64,000 nucleotides of DNA from Rahnella woolbedingensis (GCF_003602095.1 NZ_RAHH01000003.1:186001-250000), one strand, 5' to 3'. Counted from the stretch's first letter, positions 1 to 9,651 are shown. The notes: generated by a model from the letters alone, not told the origin. A program made the numbers and translations.

Positions 1-269
1 ATTTTAATGAGCGTGACATTGCCTGGGAAAGCCCCAATTTACTGACATTGGCTTATTTATGTTCGGGGAGCGATCATATTATGATGGTTCCTGAGGTTTT
101 TACCAAATCACTTATTTCTATGCTTCCACTTAAATCATTTGTACCACCGCCATCCTTCGAAATGAAATTCAAGTGTTATCTCCATTATCATCGTGCGCTT
201 GAAAAGAAAATCAGTTCTCTGGGCCTTTATAATATTTTTAATACTCACTTAGATGACGTTTTAACTTAA
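1..269 (+). CDS. LysR-type regulator, C-terminal part (cut by window edge)
   Basis: The reading frame is open from the left edge (first full codon at base 3) to the TAA at 267-269, so only the last 88 or so residues are present. The stretch has the look of the end of a LysR substrate-binding domain: a hydrophobic strand, a V-P-E-V segment, then an aromatic strand (FKCYLHYHRALEKK) and a closing helix. LysR proteins bind a small effector there and activate or repress neighbouring genes. The DNA-binding half lies outside the window, so the family call rests on this tail alone. The local DNA is AT-rich compared with the core genes further right. An intrinsic terminator follows at 285-314. Confidence 0.5.
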   Translation, partial: FNERDIAWESPNLLTLAYLCSGSDHIMMVPEVFTKSLISMLPLKSFVPPPSFEMKFKCYLHYHRALEKKISSLGLYNIFNTHLDDVLT

Positions 270-284
270 TTTCTTTGGTTATAT

Positions 285-314
285 ATGCCCGGACAATGTT
301 TCATTGGGCATTTT
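285..314 (+). terminator. Intrinsic terminator after the LysR-type gene
   Basis: ATGCCC at 285-290 pairs with GGGCAT at 306-311, with an inner AATG/CATT pair and a GGAC bulge, and a short T run follows at 311-314. It lies between the two regulator genes and just precedes the ribosome-binding site of the next gene. Confidence 0.5.
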
Positions 315-330
315 AACAGGAGCAGTGACC

Positions 331-927
331 ATGGCAAACATACTTATTTTTAGTCGAAACTTATTTCTCGCAAATGCACTAAACGCGCTTTGCTGCCAGA
401 TAAAAAACTCAGAGAGTTCGAATGTCATTATCTGTCACTCCTATAGAAAGATGATCTCTGAAATTAAAGATGTCGATTATCTGATCTACGATGATGAGGA
501 CGGTCTGTGGCTGACTATTAGAAAGTTTTTATTTATACGCGGCGTTAATCCTAACGTACGCTTGCTGTCAATGAAAAATGGTCTTGAATGTGACTTTCAT
601 CATTTATACCGAAGCGCAAAGTCGGATGGCAAAAATTTTAAAAAGATGGAAGTTGACGTTATTAAAGAACGACTGATAAGTGTGTTGTGGAGAAATAAGT
701 CGGGTTGTCAGAAAGATGATTTCGTTTCAGATAATGAAATAGAATGGCTAACGGCAAGTGAAAATCGCGTCCTGAAATATATCCTAAAAGGATATAAGAA
801 TAATGAAATATCCAATCATTTATCAATAAATGAAAAGTCCGTCAGTTTACACAGGCGTAATATTTATAAAAAAACAAATGTGCGCAATGTTACCAGTCTG
901 TGGAAAGTATTTATTCAAGCTGAATAA
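331..927 (+). CDS. LuxR-family HTH transcriptional regulator (orphan)
   Basis: A 198-residue protein. The last 55 or so residues form a LuxR/FixJ-type helix-turn-helix: LTASENRVLKYILKGYKNNE, then a recognition helix containing KSVSLHRRNIYKK. The N-terminal 130 residues resemble a degenerate receiver-like fold (MANILIFSRNLFLANAL at the start, and a DDED cluster near residue 53), but I see no convincing phosphoacceptor site. Such proteins, as in the RcsA/BglJ/GadE-like group, often act without phosphorylation. The ATG at 331 has AGGAG at 318-322 at good spacing; an upstream in-frame start at 304 has no such site. The gene is AT-rich, stands alone between terminators and has no sensor kinase beside it. 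Target genes cannot be read from the sequence. Confidence 0.75.
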   Translation: MANILIFSRNLFLANALNALCCQIKNSESSNVIICHSYRKMISEIKDVDYLIYDDEDGLWLTIRKFLFIRGVNPNVRLLSMKNGLECDFHHLYRSAKSDGKNFKKMEVDVIKERLISVLWRNKSGCQKDDFVSDNEIEWLTASENRVLKYILKGYKNNEISNHLSINEKSVSLHRRNIYKKTNVRNVTSLWKVFIQAE

Positions 928-987
928 TAATTATAAAGCACCAGTCCAGGGAATGTTGAGATTAATGTCATATGGCTATAACTTTTG

Positions 988-1016
988 CGGCAGTGAATAT
1001 TCCCACTGCCGTTTTT
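988..1016 (+). terminator. Intrinsic terminator of the LuxR-type gene
   Basis: CGGCAGTG at 988-995 and CACTGCCG at 1004-1011 form a perfect 8-bp stem with an 8-base loop, followed by five Ts. It lies 60 bases after the regulator's stop codon. Confidence 0.85.
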
Positions 1017-1255
1017 AATATATTTATGTTGTCTGGATAAGAGGGGGCGTTGATTTTAATGATGTAACCTTTTCGACAGTTCACATGCTTTTACTTCTTT
1101 TTACACTTCTCTGACAGGGGATGATCACTTTCAGTTTATTTCAATTAGCATTTCAAAATTATGCAGATGTTTTCTGAGAAATATTCAGTGATAATGCTTC
1201 TGTAATATTGATAAATACAGCCATCCATTGGCGCGTAGGCTCCATTATCCGATTT
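1017..1255. other. AT-rich intergenic stretch, possible small-RNA gene at its right end
   Basis: There is no open reading frame of note. A GATAAT hexamer preceded by TG (1189-1195) could be an extended -10. If used, it would give a transcript of about 85 nt ending at the terminator at 1256-1288. No good -35 element is visible, so this is only a possibility. Confidence 0.3.
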
Positions 1256-1288
1256 GGCATCACATTCTCCTGTGTGATGCCTTTTTTT
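1256..1288 (+). terminator. Strong rightward intrinsic terminator without an assigned gene
   Basis: GGCATCACA at 1256-1264 pairs perfectly with TGTGATGCC at 1273-1281 (9 bp, 8-base loop), followed by seven Ts at 1282-1288. The preceding gene already has its own terminator at 988-1016, so this one may end a small RNA. Confidence 0.8.
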
Positions 1289-1325
1289 ATGGTGTTTTTA
1301 TGGTGTTTTTATGGTGTTTTTATGA
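1284..1325. repeat. 11-bp tandem repeat, three copies plus a partial fourth
   Basis: The unit TTTTTATGGTG occurs head to tail at 1284-1294, 1295-1305 and 1306-1316, with an incomplete copy up to 1325. The array starts in the T tract of the preceding terminator, which suggests slippage expansion there. Confidence 0.85.
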
Positions 1326-1489
1326 CTTTTTAGTATCCCATGTCATTTGAGAATTATTTTTTTGCTAAAAGGCTAATTTATTAAAGTGGATCTCAACGGA
1401 TGAGTGGGCGCTTTGCAAAGCAGAGACCCTGCCGCATTGGATGTAGAAGAGCGGGGCGACGGTCGATAGAGGTATTTTGTTGCAGGGCG

Positions 1490-2452
<963 letters not shown>

Positions 2453-2567
2453 TTACCTCTGCGGGGTTCGCAATACGTTGAACTCCGCTTCGACCGGCTT
2501 CGCGGGTTTTTTCAGCACTTTTCAGGTAATTACTTTCGGATCTGCGTAATGCGCTGCAATTTAGCCG

Positions 2568-2599
2568 AAAAAAAAGACCAATGCACAAGGCATTGGTCT
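2568..2599 (-). terminator. Intrinsic terminator of maeA
   Basis: AGACCAATGC (2575-2584) and GCATTGGTCT (2590-2599) form a 10-bp stem with a 5-base loop. On the leftward strand it is followed by eight Ts. It lies 36 bases beyond the maeA stop. Confidence 0.85.
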
Positions 2600-2634
2600 G
2601 GATCATGGTCGGCCCGCTTTTGACAAAAATGCAC

Positions 2635-4332
2635 TCAGAAAGAGGTGCGCTTATAGCTGCGGTACTGCGGTGCCCAGAAATTGTGTTCAATCGCTTTAGA
2701 CAGCGTATCTTCCGATGTCACCATCGCTACCCCCTGTAACTGTGCGGCTTTACCGACTTCCAGCGCGATGCATTTGGACACGCCCTGAATATCGTCGACA
2801 TCCGGCAGCAGGGAGCCTTTACCTTCGGTCGCCAGCGGAGAACATTCGGCCAGCGTACGGCTTGCGGCCATCAGCATGCCGTCGGTCACGCGTGTCGCGC
2901 CAGAGGCAATCACACCCAGACCGATGCCCGGGAAGATAAAGGAGTTGTTGCACTGGGCAATGGGATAGAGCTGACCTTTGTAGCTCACCGGTGCAAACGG
3001 GCTGCCGGTGGCAACCAGCGCTGCGCCGTCGGTCCAGTTCAGGATATCGGCAGGCGTTGCTTCAACGCGTGATGTCGGGTTACTCAGCGGCATCACCACC
3101 GGGCGGGCGCAATGCTTATGCATTTCACGAATGATTTCTTCGGTGAACAGGCCAGGCTGGCCGGATACGCCGATCAGCACGGTCGGTTTGGCGTGACGCA
3201 CCACGTCCAGCAGGGAAATGCTGTCGTTAGTCATACCCCATCCGTTAAGTGAACTGCTTTTCTGCACCAGCCGGCTCTGGAAATCCAGCAGGTTAGGCAG
3301 TTTGTCGGTCAAAAGACCGAAGCGATCCACCATAAAGACTTTGGCGCGGGCTTCTTCTTCACTCAGGCCTTCAGATTTCATCTGCGCAACGATCTGCTCA
3401 GCGATGCCGCAACCGGCTGAACCGGCACCCAGGAAGGCGACTGTCTGGTCACTCAGCTTGCCACCGGCCGCCTTACTGGCGGCAATCAGGCTGCCCAGCG
3501 CCACGGAAGCGGTGCCCTGAATGTCATCGTTAAAGCAACACAGCTCGTCGCGATAACGTTCGAGGATCGGCATGGCGTTCTTCTGCGCGAAATCTTCAAA
3601 CTGTAACAGCACGTTCGGCCAGCGGATTTTGACTGCCTGAATGAACTGATCCACAAAGGCTTCGTATTCTTCGCCGGTAATGCGCGGATGACGCCAGCCC
3701 ATGTACAGCGGGTCATTGAGCAGTTGCGGATTGTTGGTGCCCGCATCCAGTACCACCGGCAGGGTGTACGCCGGGCTGATGCCGCCACAGGCGGTATACA
3801 ACGACAGTTTACCGATAGGGATGCCCATGCCGCCGATGCCCTGATCGCCCAGACCGAGAATGCGTTCGCCGTCAGTCACAACCACGACTTTGACGTGTTG
3901 CTTGGTGGCGTTTTGCAGCATGTCATCAATGTGGGCACGGTTCGGGTAGGAAATAAACAGGCCACGGGCGCGGCGGTAGATATCGGAAAAGTGTTCGCAG
4001 GCTTCGCCGACGGTCGGGGTATAAATCACCGGCATCATTTCGCTGAGATGACCGTCCAGCAGGCGGTAGAACAGCGTTTCGTTGGTGTCCTGAATGTTTC
4101 TCAGATAGATGTGTTTATCGATATCGGTTTTGAAATTCTGAAACTGGCGGTATGCACGGTCGGCCTGTTCCTCGATGGTTTCAACCGCTTCGGGGAGCAA
4201 TCCGTGGAGGTTGAAATTACTGCGTTCTTCTTCGGTGAACGCACTGCCTTTATTGAGCAGCGGGAATTCTAACAGGATCGGGCCAGCATGAGGGATGTAC
4301 AGGGGACGTTTACTTTCGTATTCAAGTTCCAT
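2635..4332 (-). CDS. maeA: NAD-dependent malic enzyme
   Basis: At 565 residues it has the same length as E. coli MaeA (SfcA). It catalyses oxidative decarboxylation of malate to pyruvate with NAD, in the cytoplasm, feeding gluconeogenesis and acetyl-CoA supply. Visible landmarks are the N-terminal malic domain with [13 protein letters not shown], the divalent-metal region [10 protein letters not shown] and [10 protein letters not shown], and the Rossmann motif [14 protein letters not shown] for the dinucleotide. The start ATG at 4332 gives the conserved N terminus. It is a single-gene unit with its own terminator, flanked by sanA and cdd, which is not the E. coli position. Confidence 0.96.
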   Translation of the reverse strand: MELEYESKRPLYIPHAGPILLEFPLLNKGSAFTEEERSNFNLHGLLPEAVETIEEQADRAYRQFQNFKTDIDKHIYLRNIQDTNETLFYRLLDGHLSEMMPVIYTPTVGEACEHFSDIYRRARGLFISYPNRAHIDDMLQNATKQHVKVVVVTDGERILGLGDQGIGGMGIPIGKLSLYTACGGISPAYTLPVVLDAGTNNPQLLNDPLYMGWRHPRITGEEYEAFVDQFIQAVKIRWPNVLLQFEDFAQKNAMPILERYRDELCCFNDDIQGTASVALGSLIAASKAAGGKLSDQTVAFLGAGSAGCGIAEQIVAQMKSEGLSEEEARAKVFMVDRFGLLTDKLPNLLDFQSRLVQKSSSLNGWGMTNDSISLLDVVRHAKPTVLIGVSGQPGLFTEEIIREMHKHCARPVVMPLSNPTSRVEATPADILNWTDGAALVATGSPFAPVSYKGQLYPIAQCNNSFIFPGIGLGVIASGATRVTDGMLMAASRTLAECSPLATEGKGSLLPDVDDIQGVSKCIALEVGKAAQLQGVAMVTSEDTLSKAIEHNFWAPQYRSYKRTSF

Positions 4333-4442
4333 CGTTTTACTCTTCCGGGTTCAGAATGTTGTTTTTTATATTTCGGAGCGGTGAGGGTAACAGAGAGGAA
4401 ATAAGGATTTCAAATGACAAATGTAATCACAATGTTATGTAA

Positions 4443-4470
4443 CTAAAGACTCCGGAAACGGAGTCTTTAG
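4443..4470 (-). terminator. Intrinsic terminator of cdd
   Basis: CTAAAGACTCCG (4443-4454) and its complement (4459-4470) form a perfect 12-bp stem around a GAAA tetraloop, 20 bases beyond the cdd stop. The T tract is short because the stem itself contains TTT. Confidence 0.75.
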
Positions 4471-4489
4471 TGTTAACCGGCTCACACTA

Positions 4490-5374
4490 TCAGCAGGTCA
4501 GCGTGGTGACATCCTGGCATCCAAGCGCATTTAACGTGGCGCGAGTGGCATCGTTTTGGGTGATCAGTGCCTCTTTTTGCTCGACCAGCACTGCACGATG
4601 AACTTTCAGACAATCTTCCCCTGACATATTCAGCAGGATTAATGCTGCCTGTAACGGAGGAAGACTCGGGTTAAATGCCGCGTTTTCTGCGTACCGGCCA
4701 GCAAAGTGTTTACCGTTGGATGTTTCCAGCGCCACGCCGCTGTGGGATTTGCTGTAAGGCGCATGGCTCTGATTGCAGGCATCCAGCCCGAGCAATGCCA
4801 GCGCATCCGTGGTGTCGGTTTTGAAACCGTGATCCACTTTATCCATCAGCAGGGTGGTGATATCCAGATCCTTCGGCCCGAATGAATGCGGCAGATAATC
4901 ACCCAGCGTGGCGACGTCTCTGTCCGGCAGATGGATATCCAGCGCTGTGCCGCTGGTCAGTTCATTCATAAACTGACGGCAATGACCACAAGGGGTGTAA
5001 TTCACAGTGATAGACGCCAGACGGGTTTCGCCGCGCAGCCAGGCGTGGGTCACAGCGGATTGTTCGGCGTGAACCGTTTGTTGCATCGGTGCACCGGCGA
5101 ATTCCATGTTGGCACCGAAATACAGATTGCCGGAAATACCGCGGGCAATAGCACCGACGTGGAAATGAGAAATTGGCGTAACGGAACAGGCGGCGGCTAG
5201 CGGCAGCAGAGCAAAGGCCAGCGCATCGTCATTTAATCCTGTCGCTTGTTTTATCTCTGCAACATCCGCCGCCGAGAACATTGCCGGAAAGTCGTCATGT
5301 CGCAGAAATGGCTCAAGTGCGGAGGATAAATTTTCAGGGAGTGCCGCAAAGGCGGTATGAAAACGTGCGTGCAT
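4490..5374 (-). CDS. cdd: Cytidine deaminase
   Basis: A 294-residue protein, equal to E. coli Cdd. It deaminates cytidine and deoxycytidine to uridine and deoxyuridine in pyrimidine salvage. The zinc site is intact: His102 and catalytic Glu104 in VHAEQSA, then Cys129 and Cys132 in TPCGHC. The C-terminal half is the degenerate second deaminase domain typical of the dimeric enterobacterial enzyme. I chose the ATG at 5374 (MHARF) because it aligns with the known N terminus. An ATG at 5380 is also possible, and the 17-residue upstream extension is not conserved. A near-perfect CRP site lies upstream at 5436-5451, in line with the CRP/CytR control of cdd in E. coli. Confidence 0.95.
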   Translation of the reverse strand: MHARFHTAFAALPENLSSALEPFLRHDDFPAMFSAADVAEIKQATGLNDDALAFALLPLAAACSVTPISHFHVGAIARGISGNLYFGANMEFAGAPMQQTVHAEQSAVTHAWLRGETRLASITVNYTPCGHCRQFMNELTSGTALDIHLPDRDVATLGDYLPHSFGPKDLDITTLLMDKVDHGFKTDTTDALALLGLDACNQSHAPYSKSHSGVALETSNGKHFAGRYAENAAFNPSLPPLQAALILLNMSGEDCLKVHRAVLVEQKEALITQNDATRATLNALGCQDVTTLTC

Positions 5375-5435
5375 AAACATTCGATCTCGACAGTGATTAC
5401 GGTTAAACAGTGTAGAAGTCATCACATGAATGTAG

Positions 5436-5451
5436 TGTGACGAATATCACT
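5436..5451. promoter_or_regulatory. CRP-cAMP site upstream of cdd
   Basis: TGTGA CGAATA TCACT matches the consensus TGTGA-N6-TCACA in nine of ten conserved positions. It is centred about 70 bp before the cdd start. The E. coli cdd promoter is activated by CRP and repressed by CytR. Confidence 0.75.
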
Positions 5452-5524
5452 TTTTTGATGTAATAAGTTTAGGCTTATTACATTTTTGAGAGATGTTACG
5501 CAGAACAGTCGCCTTTTTAGTCCG

Positions 5525-5725
5525 TTCCCCAGAATCTTTCGGGTTGAATCCAGGCGGCAACTGAGTGAACCCCCGGTCACATACATCAGTATGTGACCGG
5601 GGTGAGTGACCAATCTGCCGGGAGCAGATTGGAACGCTGCTTGCAGCGGCTCCTTTAGGAGCGAGGCCCATGGATGGGCCGAGTAACGCGGCCAACGCAG
5701 AGTCAGCTCGAAGGAAAAAGGGGAA
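5525..5725. repeat. ERIC-like intergenic repeat with an internal insertion
   Basis: A 201-bp element bounded by TTCCCC at the left and GGGGAA at the right. From left to right it carries AGGCGGCAACTGAGTGAA, a central palindrome (CCCCGGTCACATA / TATGTGACCGGGG), GGGGTGAGTGA, and GCCAACGCAGAGTCAGCTC. These match in order the landmarks of the enterobacterial ERIC consensus (AGGCGGCAAGCGAGTGAA, the central palindrome, GGGGTGAGCGA, GCCAACGCACATGCAGCTT). Between the last two landmarks about 78 bp (5611-5688) are added, made of short hairpins such as CCAATCTGC/GCAGATTGG, GCTGCTTGCAGC and GCCCATGGATGGGC. The right end touches the artJ stop codon, so it is probably transcribed as the artJ 3' UTR. Confidence 0.75.
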
Positions 5726-6460
5726 TCAGTGTGCCGGGAACCACTTGTCATTTATCTTCTGGAACTCGCCGTTGGCTTTGATGCCTTCAAGTGCCGTGTT
5801 CAGCCTGGTCAGGAGTGCCTTATTATCAGGACGCACCGCCATGCCTACGCCGGAACCAAAGTATTGCGGATCTTTAATCAGTTCGCCCACTTCACCGAGA
5901 TTAGGATTGGATTTCAGCCAGCCGTTCAGCACCGCGGTATCCCCAAGCAGCCCGTCCAGACGACCACTTTTCAGGTCCAATATCGCATTCTGATAGCTGT
6001 CGTAACCGACGGTGGTGATTTCCGGATGCTTTTCCATCAGGTATTTCTGATGAGTGGTGCCGTTTTCCAGCCCGACACGTTTACCTTTCAGGTCAGCGAT
6101 GGAAGCGAACTTGCCTTTCGGCCCGATGATCATCGCGGTATTGGCGTAGTAAGGCTGGGTAAAAGTGACCTGCTTGCTGCGCTCTTCGGTGATGTCCATG
6201 CCGGAAATAATCACATCAAAACGACGGAATTTCAGGGCCGGGATCAGACCGTCAAAAGGCTGATTAGTAAAGGTGCAGGTTTCCTGCATTTGCTTGCACA
6301 GCGCGTTCGCCAGGTCGATATCAAAACCAATAATCTGGTTATCCGCGCCGATCGATTCAAACGGTGGATAAGTGGCGGATGTGCCGAAACGGAGAGTATC
6401 CGCAGCGGTGGCAGCGAAAGCAGTGGCAGATAAGAGTGCGGCGAGGATCAGCTTTTTCAT
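5726..6460 (-). CDS. artJ: Arginine-binding periplasmic protein ArtJ-like
   Basis: A 244-residue solute-binding protein of the amino-acid ABC family (SBP_bac_3). It has a Sec signal peptide (MKKLILAALL..., cleavage near residue 20), then DTLRFGTSATYPPFE, GFDIDLANALC and the ligand-site region DVIISGMDIT. It delivers arginine to ArtQMP. The ATG at 6460 is preferred over one three codons upstream because it gives the canonical signal peptide. It lies downstream of artM but has its own promoter region with tandem ARG boxes, as E. coli artJ does. The stop codon abuts an ERIC-like element. Which of the two binding proteins is ArtJ or ArtI is assigned by position. Confidence 0.93.
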   Translation of the reverse strand: MKKLILAALLSATAFAATAADTLRFGTSATYPPFESIGADNQIIGFDIDLANALCKQMQETCTFTNQPFDGLIPALKFRRFDVIISGMDITEERSKQVTFTQPYYANTAMIIGPKGKFASIADLKGKRVGLENGTTHQKYLMEKHPEITTVGYDSYQNAILDLKSGRLDGLLGDTAVLNGWLKSNPNLGEVGELIKDPQYFGSGVGMAVRPDNKALLTRLNTALEGIKANGEFQKINDKWFPAH

Positions 6461-6572
6461 GCAATACATTCCTGTTTAAAAAATGACATTCCCTTCACGG
6501 TACAGTTTACTGATTTTATTCATGTAATCGGGTAACTGGCAGGAAGTGAGACCTGCAATTAAATTGCCATCA

Positions 6573-6611
6573 AATGAATTTGTATGCAATAAATTTGATT
6601 AAAAATTTATT
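6573..6611. promoter_or_regulatory. Tandem ARG boxes (ArgR operator) of artJ
   Basis: Two 18-bp boxes at 6573-6590 (core TGAATTTGTATGCA) and 6594-6611 (core TGATTAAAAATTTA) are separated by exactly 3 bp. That is the standard spacing of paired ArgR boxes. Each keeps most of the consensus TGAAT-WWWW-ATTCA, with two or three mismatches. They lie 113-151 bp before the artJ start. Confidence 0.65.
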
Positions 6612-6640
6612 AATTGGCATGATCGTGTTTTCTCAGGCAT

Positions 6641-6667
6641 AAAAAAAGGGACGATTTCTCGTCCCTT
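6641..6667 (-). terminator. Intrinsic terminator of the artPIQM unit
   Basis: AAGGGACGA (6646-6654) and TCGTCCCTT (6659-6667) form a 9-bp stem with a TTTC loop. On the leftward strand it runs into seven Ts. It sits directly after the artM stop and separates artM from artJ. Confidence 0.88.
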
Positions 6668-6685
6668 CTGATATTTTCTTTTCAG

Positions 6686-7354
6686 TCAGTTGCGGCGTTC
6701 AAATGCCAGCGCACGGCGTTCAATCAGACGCATCATCAGGGTCAGTAATCCGTTCACACACAGATACACCAGACCGGCTGCGCCGAAGACCATCACGTCA
6801 TACGTGCGGCCATACATCAGCTGGCTGTGGCCCATGACATCCATCAGTGTGATGGTGTAAGCCAGAGAGGTACTTTTAAACACCAGCACCACTTCGTTGG
6901 AATACGACGACAGCGCACGTTTAAAGGCATAGGGCAGCAGGATGCGCAGGGTCTGCGGTTTAGACATGCCCAGCGCTTCACAGGATTGCCACTGACCGGA
7001 AGGAATCGCGCGCACCGCACCGGTAAACAGCTGCGTGGTATACGCCGCGCTGTTCAGTGCCAGCGCAAACATCGCGCACAGCCACGGCTGCGACAGCACT
7101 TCCCATAACCACGGAATTTCACGAATCGACGGAAACTGACCCGGGCCGTAGTAAATCAGGAAGATTTGCACCAGCAACGGCGTGCCGGTAAACAGCGTGA
7201 TGTAACCTTTCACAATATGGCTGGCGACCGGCACTTTCAGCGTCAGAATGACGGTGAAAATCATCGCCAGCAGCAGCGCCACAATCAGCGCCGCCACGGT
7301 CAGCGTCAGGCTGGTGTGCAATCCCTTGAGAACTTCAGGTAAATATTCCCACAT
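6686..7354 (-). CDS. artM: Arginine ABC transporter permease ArtM
   Basis: A 222-residue inner-membrane permease of the HisMQ type, the same length as E. coli ArtM. It shows about five membrane segments and the EAA cytoplasmic loop (QSCEALGMSKPQTLRILLPYA has the EAxGxxxxxxxxxxxxLP pattern), which contacts the ATPase ArtP. With ArtQ it forms the membrane channel of the arginine uptake system. Its ATG overlaps the artQ stop by one base, showing translational coupling. A strong terminator follows. Confidence 0.95.
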   Translation of the reverse strand: MWEYLPEVLKGLHTSLTLTVAALIVALLLAMIFTVILTLKVPVASHIVKGYITLFTGTPLLVQIFLIYYGPGQFPSIREIPWLWEVLSQPWLCAMFALALNSAAYTTQLFTGAVRAIPSGQWQSCEALGMSKPQTLRILLPYAFKRALSSYSNEVVLVFKSTSLAYTITLMDVMGHSQLMYGRTYDVMVFGAAGLVYLCVNGLLTLMMRLIERRALAFERRN

Positions 7355-8070
7355 CAGGAAGCACTCCGTTCAAAGCGGGTGGTACGCAGTTCGATGCGTT
7401 TAATCACGAACTGGCTGAACAGGGTGACAAGCAGATAAATGCAGGCGGCAATCACATACCAGGTAAACGGCTCCTGAGTACGGGTCGCAATGCTTTTGGT
7501 TTGCAGCATCAGGTCGTTCACGCTGATAAGCGACACCAGCGCGGTGTCTTTGAGCAGCACCAGCCACTGATTGCTCAGCCCCGGCAATGCATGACGCCAC
7601 ATTTGCGGCATGATCAGGCGAAAGAAAATCGCCGATTTTTTCATGCCCAACACCTGACCAGATTCCCACTGCCCTTGCGGCACGGCTTTGAGTGCGCCGC
7701 GCAGCGTCTGCGAGGCGTAAGCCGAATACAGCAGGGAAAGGGCGATCACGCCACAGACAAACGGGCTGACTTCGAAGTTCTCAATCGGCAGTTTTATCGG
7801 AATGGCAAACAAACCAAGGTTGAGACTAAAACCGTCGGCCAGCACCATCAGCAGCTGAGAAGAACCGAAATAGATGAACAGCACCACCAGAATTTCCGGC
7901 AGACCGCGCAGCACAGTGACCCACGCGGTGCCCAGCCAGCTAAGCGGCTTCCACGGCGCGGATTCCCAGACAGCGAAGATCATCGCCAGCACCAGGCCGA
8001 GGATCAGCGCACAAACGGCAAGGCCGACGGTCATCCCGGCGGCGCTTGCTAAAGGTTGGAATTCAGTCAT
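7354..8070 (-). CDS. artQ: Arginine ABC transporter permease ArtQ
   Basis: A 238-residue HisMQ-type permease, equal in length to E. coli ArtQ. It has several hydrophobic segments and the EAA loop ([20 protein letters not shown]). It pairs with ArtM as the transmembrane heterodimer for arginine import, driven by ArtP. It starts 12 bases after the artI stop and overlaps artM by one base, so it lies in the middle of the artPIQM operon. Confidence 0.95.
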   Translation of the reverse strand: MTEFQPLASAAGMTVGLAVCALILGLVLAMIFAVWESAPWKPLSWLGTAWVTVLRGLPEILVVLFIYFGSSQLLMVLADGFSLNLGLFAIPIKLPIENFEVSPFVCGVIALSLLYSAYASQTLRGALKAVPQGQWESGQVLGMKKSAIFFRLIMPQMWRHALPGLSNQWLVLLKDTALVSLISVNDLMLQTKSIATRTQEPFTWYVIAACIYLLVTLFSQFVIKRIELRTTRFERSAS

Positions 8071-8082
8071 TGATAGGCAAAC

Positions 8083-8814
8083 TTATTGCTGGAACCATTT
8101 TGAATACAGCGTTTTGTAGGTGCCGTCTGCTTTCACTTTTGCCAGAGCATCATTCAGTTTAGTCAGCAATTCAGTATTGTTCTGACGAACTGCAACACCC
8201 AGACCGGTACCGAAGTATGTCGGGTCGGTGATTTTGTCACCCACGGCTGCCAGGTTTTTGTTCTGCTTCAGCCATTCGTTCACTACAGCGGTGTCACCGA
8301 ATACGGCGTCAAGACGACCATTTTTCAGATCCAGCACGGCATTCTGATAGCTGTCGTAAGGTACGGCAGTGATTTCAGGATGCTTATCCATCAGGTATTT
8401 CTGATGAGTGGTACCGTTTTGCATACCGACACGTTTGCCTTTCAGCGCCGCAACGTCAGCGAACTGACCAGAATGCGCGATGAAGAGAGCGGAGTTGTCG
8501 TAGTAAGCGTTAGTGAAGGACACTTGTTTTTCACGTTCAGGCGTGATGTCCATACCGGAAATGACCGCGTCAAAACGACGGAATTTCAGGCTCGGGATCA
8601 GGCTGTCGAATGCCTGGTTCGTGAAGGTACAGGTCGCCTGCATCTCTTTACACATGGCATTAGCCAGGTCGACGTCAAAGCCCTGGATCTGATTGCTGGA
8701 GTCTACAAACTCAAACGGAGGATAAGACGCTTCCATCGCAAAACGGATGGTATCAGCAGCGCTGGCTGACAAACTGACGGTAGCCAGAACCGCGGCAATT
8801 ACTAATTTTTTCAT
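8083..8814 (-). CDS. artI: Arginine-binding periplasmic protein ArtI-like
   Basis: A 243-residue paralogue of the product at 5726-6460, from the same SBP_bac_3 family. The signal peptide is MKKLVIAAVL..., with cleavage near residue 20, followed by DTIRFAMEASYPPFE, GFDVDLANAMC and AVISGMDIT. It captures basic amino acids, chiefly arginine in the E. coli system, and docks to ArtQM. The ATG at 8814 has GGAG about eight bases upstream; an upstream ATG would add eight residues before the signal peptide. It lies between artP and artQ in the operon. Both binding proteins keep the ligand-site aspartate of the GMD motif. Confidence 0.93.
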   Translation of the reverse strand: MKKLVIAAVLATVSLSASAADTIRFAMEASYPPFEFVDSSNQIQGFDVDLANAMCKEMQATCTFTNQAFDSLIPSLKFRRFDAVISGMDITPEREKQVSFTNAYYDNSALFIAHSGQFADVAALKGKRVGMQNGTTHQKYLMDKHPEITAVPYDSYQNAVLDLKNGRLDAVFGDTAVVNEWLKQNKNLAAVGDKITDPTYFGTGLGVAVRQNNTELLTKLNDALAKVKADGTYKTLYSKWFQQ

Positions 8815-8860
8815 CGCTAACTCCGTAGAAAACATCAATCAATGTATTGGGAAAATACAG

Positions 8861-9589
8861 TTAATGGGAAAGATAGCTGGCAAACTCTTTGGTTTGCGGC
8901 TGGGCAAAAATAGAGGCATCACCTTGTTCAACGATGCGGCCATTTTCCATGTACACCACGCGGCTGGCGGTTTTACGCGCCACTTCAACCTCATGGGTCA
9001 CGATAACCTGGGTAATCCCGGTGCCGGCCAGTTCGCGGATAATGCTGACGATCTGCGCGGTAATTTCCGGATCCAACGCCGCCGTCGGTTCATCAAACAG
9101 CAGAACCTGAGGCTCCATCATCAGCGCACGGGCAATCGCCACACGCTGTTGCTGGCCACCGGAAAGGTGCAGCGGAAAACGATCGGCATAATCGGTCAGA
9201 CGCAGACGGGTCAGCAATTTCTGGGCACGTTGCATCGCGACATCTTTAGTCAGACCCAGAACACGTATCGGGGCTTCCAGTAAGTTGTCGAGCACGGTGC
9301 GGTGTGGCCACAGATTATATTGCTGGAAGACCATTCCGACATTCTGACGCAGTTCGCGAACGGCTTTTTCGTCCGGTTTGCGGGTGAAATCGAAGGTGTT
9401 ACCGGCGATTTGCAAAGTGCCTGAACGCGGCATTTCCAGCAGGTTCAGAACGCGTAAAAGGGAGCTTTTACCTGCACCACTTGGCCCGAGTAAAACCAGA
9501 GTCTCACCGGCGGGGCAGTTAAGCTGAATGTCAAAAAGCGCCTGATGCACGCCGTAGAAGCAGTTGATGCTGTTTAGTTGAATACTCAT
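8861..9589 (-). CDS. artP: Arginine ABC transporter ATP-binding protein ArtP
   Basis: A 242-residue ABC ATPase, matching E. coli ArtP. It has Walker [10 protein letters not shown], the Q-loop region [10 protein letters not shown], signature [15 protein letters not shown], Walker [14 protein letters not shown] and the switch His in VTHEVEVA. It powers arginine uptake through ArtQM. I chose the ATG at 9589 (MSIQLN) by alignment; the in-frame extension up to 9640 is not conserved. It is the first gene of artPIQM. An ARG-box-like sequence lies just upstream (9634-9651). Confidence 0.95.
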   Translation of the reverse strand: MSIQLNSINCFYGVHQALFDIQLNCPAGETLVLLGPSGAGKSSLLRVLNLLEMPRSGTLQIAGNTFDFTRKPDEKAVRELRQNVGMVFQQYNLWPHRTVLDNLLEAPIRVLGLTKDVAMQRAQKLLTRLRLTDYADRFPLHLSGGQQQRVAIARALMMEPQVLLFDEPTAALDPEITAQIVSIIRELAGTGITQVIVTHEVEVARKTASRVVYMENGRIVEQGDASIFAQPQTKEFASYLSH

Positions 9590-9633
9590 GCGCAAATAGT
9601 GAATAGCCATTGATGCCGCAGATGGTAACTTCC

Positions 9634-9651
9634 ACAGCATAGTTATGCAAC
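9634..9651. promoter_or_regulatory. Possible ARG box upstream of artP
   Basis: On the leftward strand the core reads TGCATAACTATGCT, a palindrome resembling the ARG-box core TGAAT-WWWW-ATTCA. No well-matched second box is seen at 3-bp spacing, so the call is weaker than at artJ. Confidence 0.35.

Noticed and set aside
5422-5751. Leftward 109-codon frame across the ERIC-like element
   Set aside because: It runs through the repeat hairpins and into artJ. The coding look comes from the repeat, which keeps the same frames open wherever it is inserted.
8083-8814. artI as a recent duplicate of artJ
   Set aside because: The two binding proteins differ throughout and have the same arrangement as in E. 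coli, so the duplication is old.
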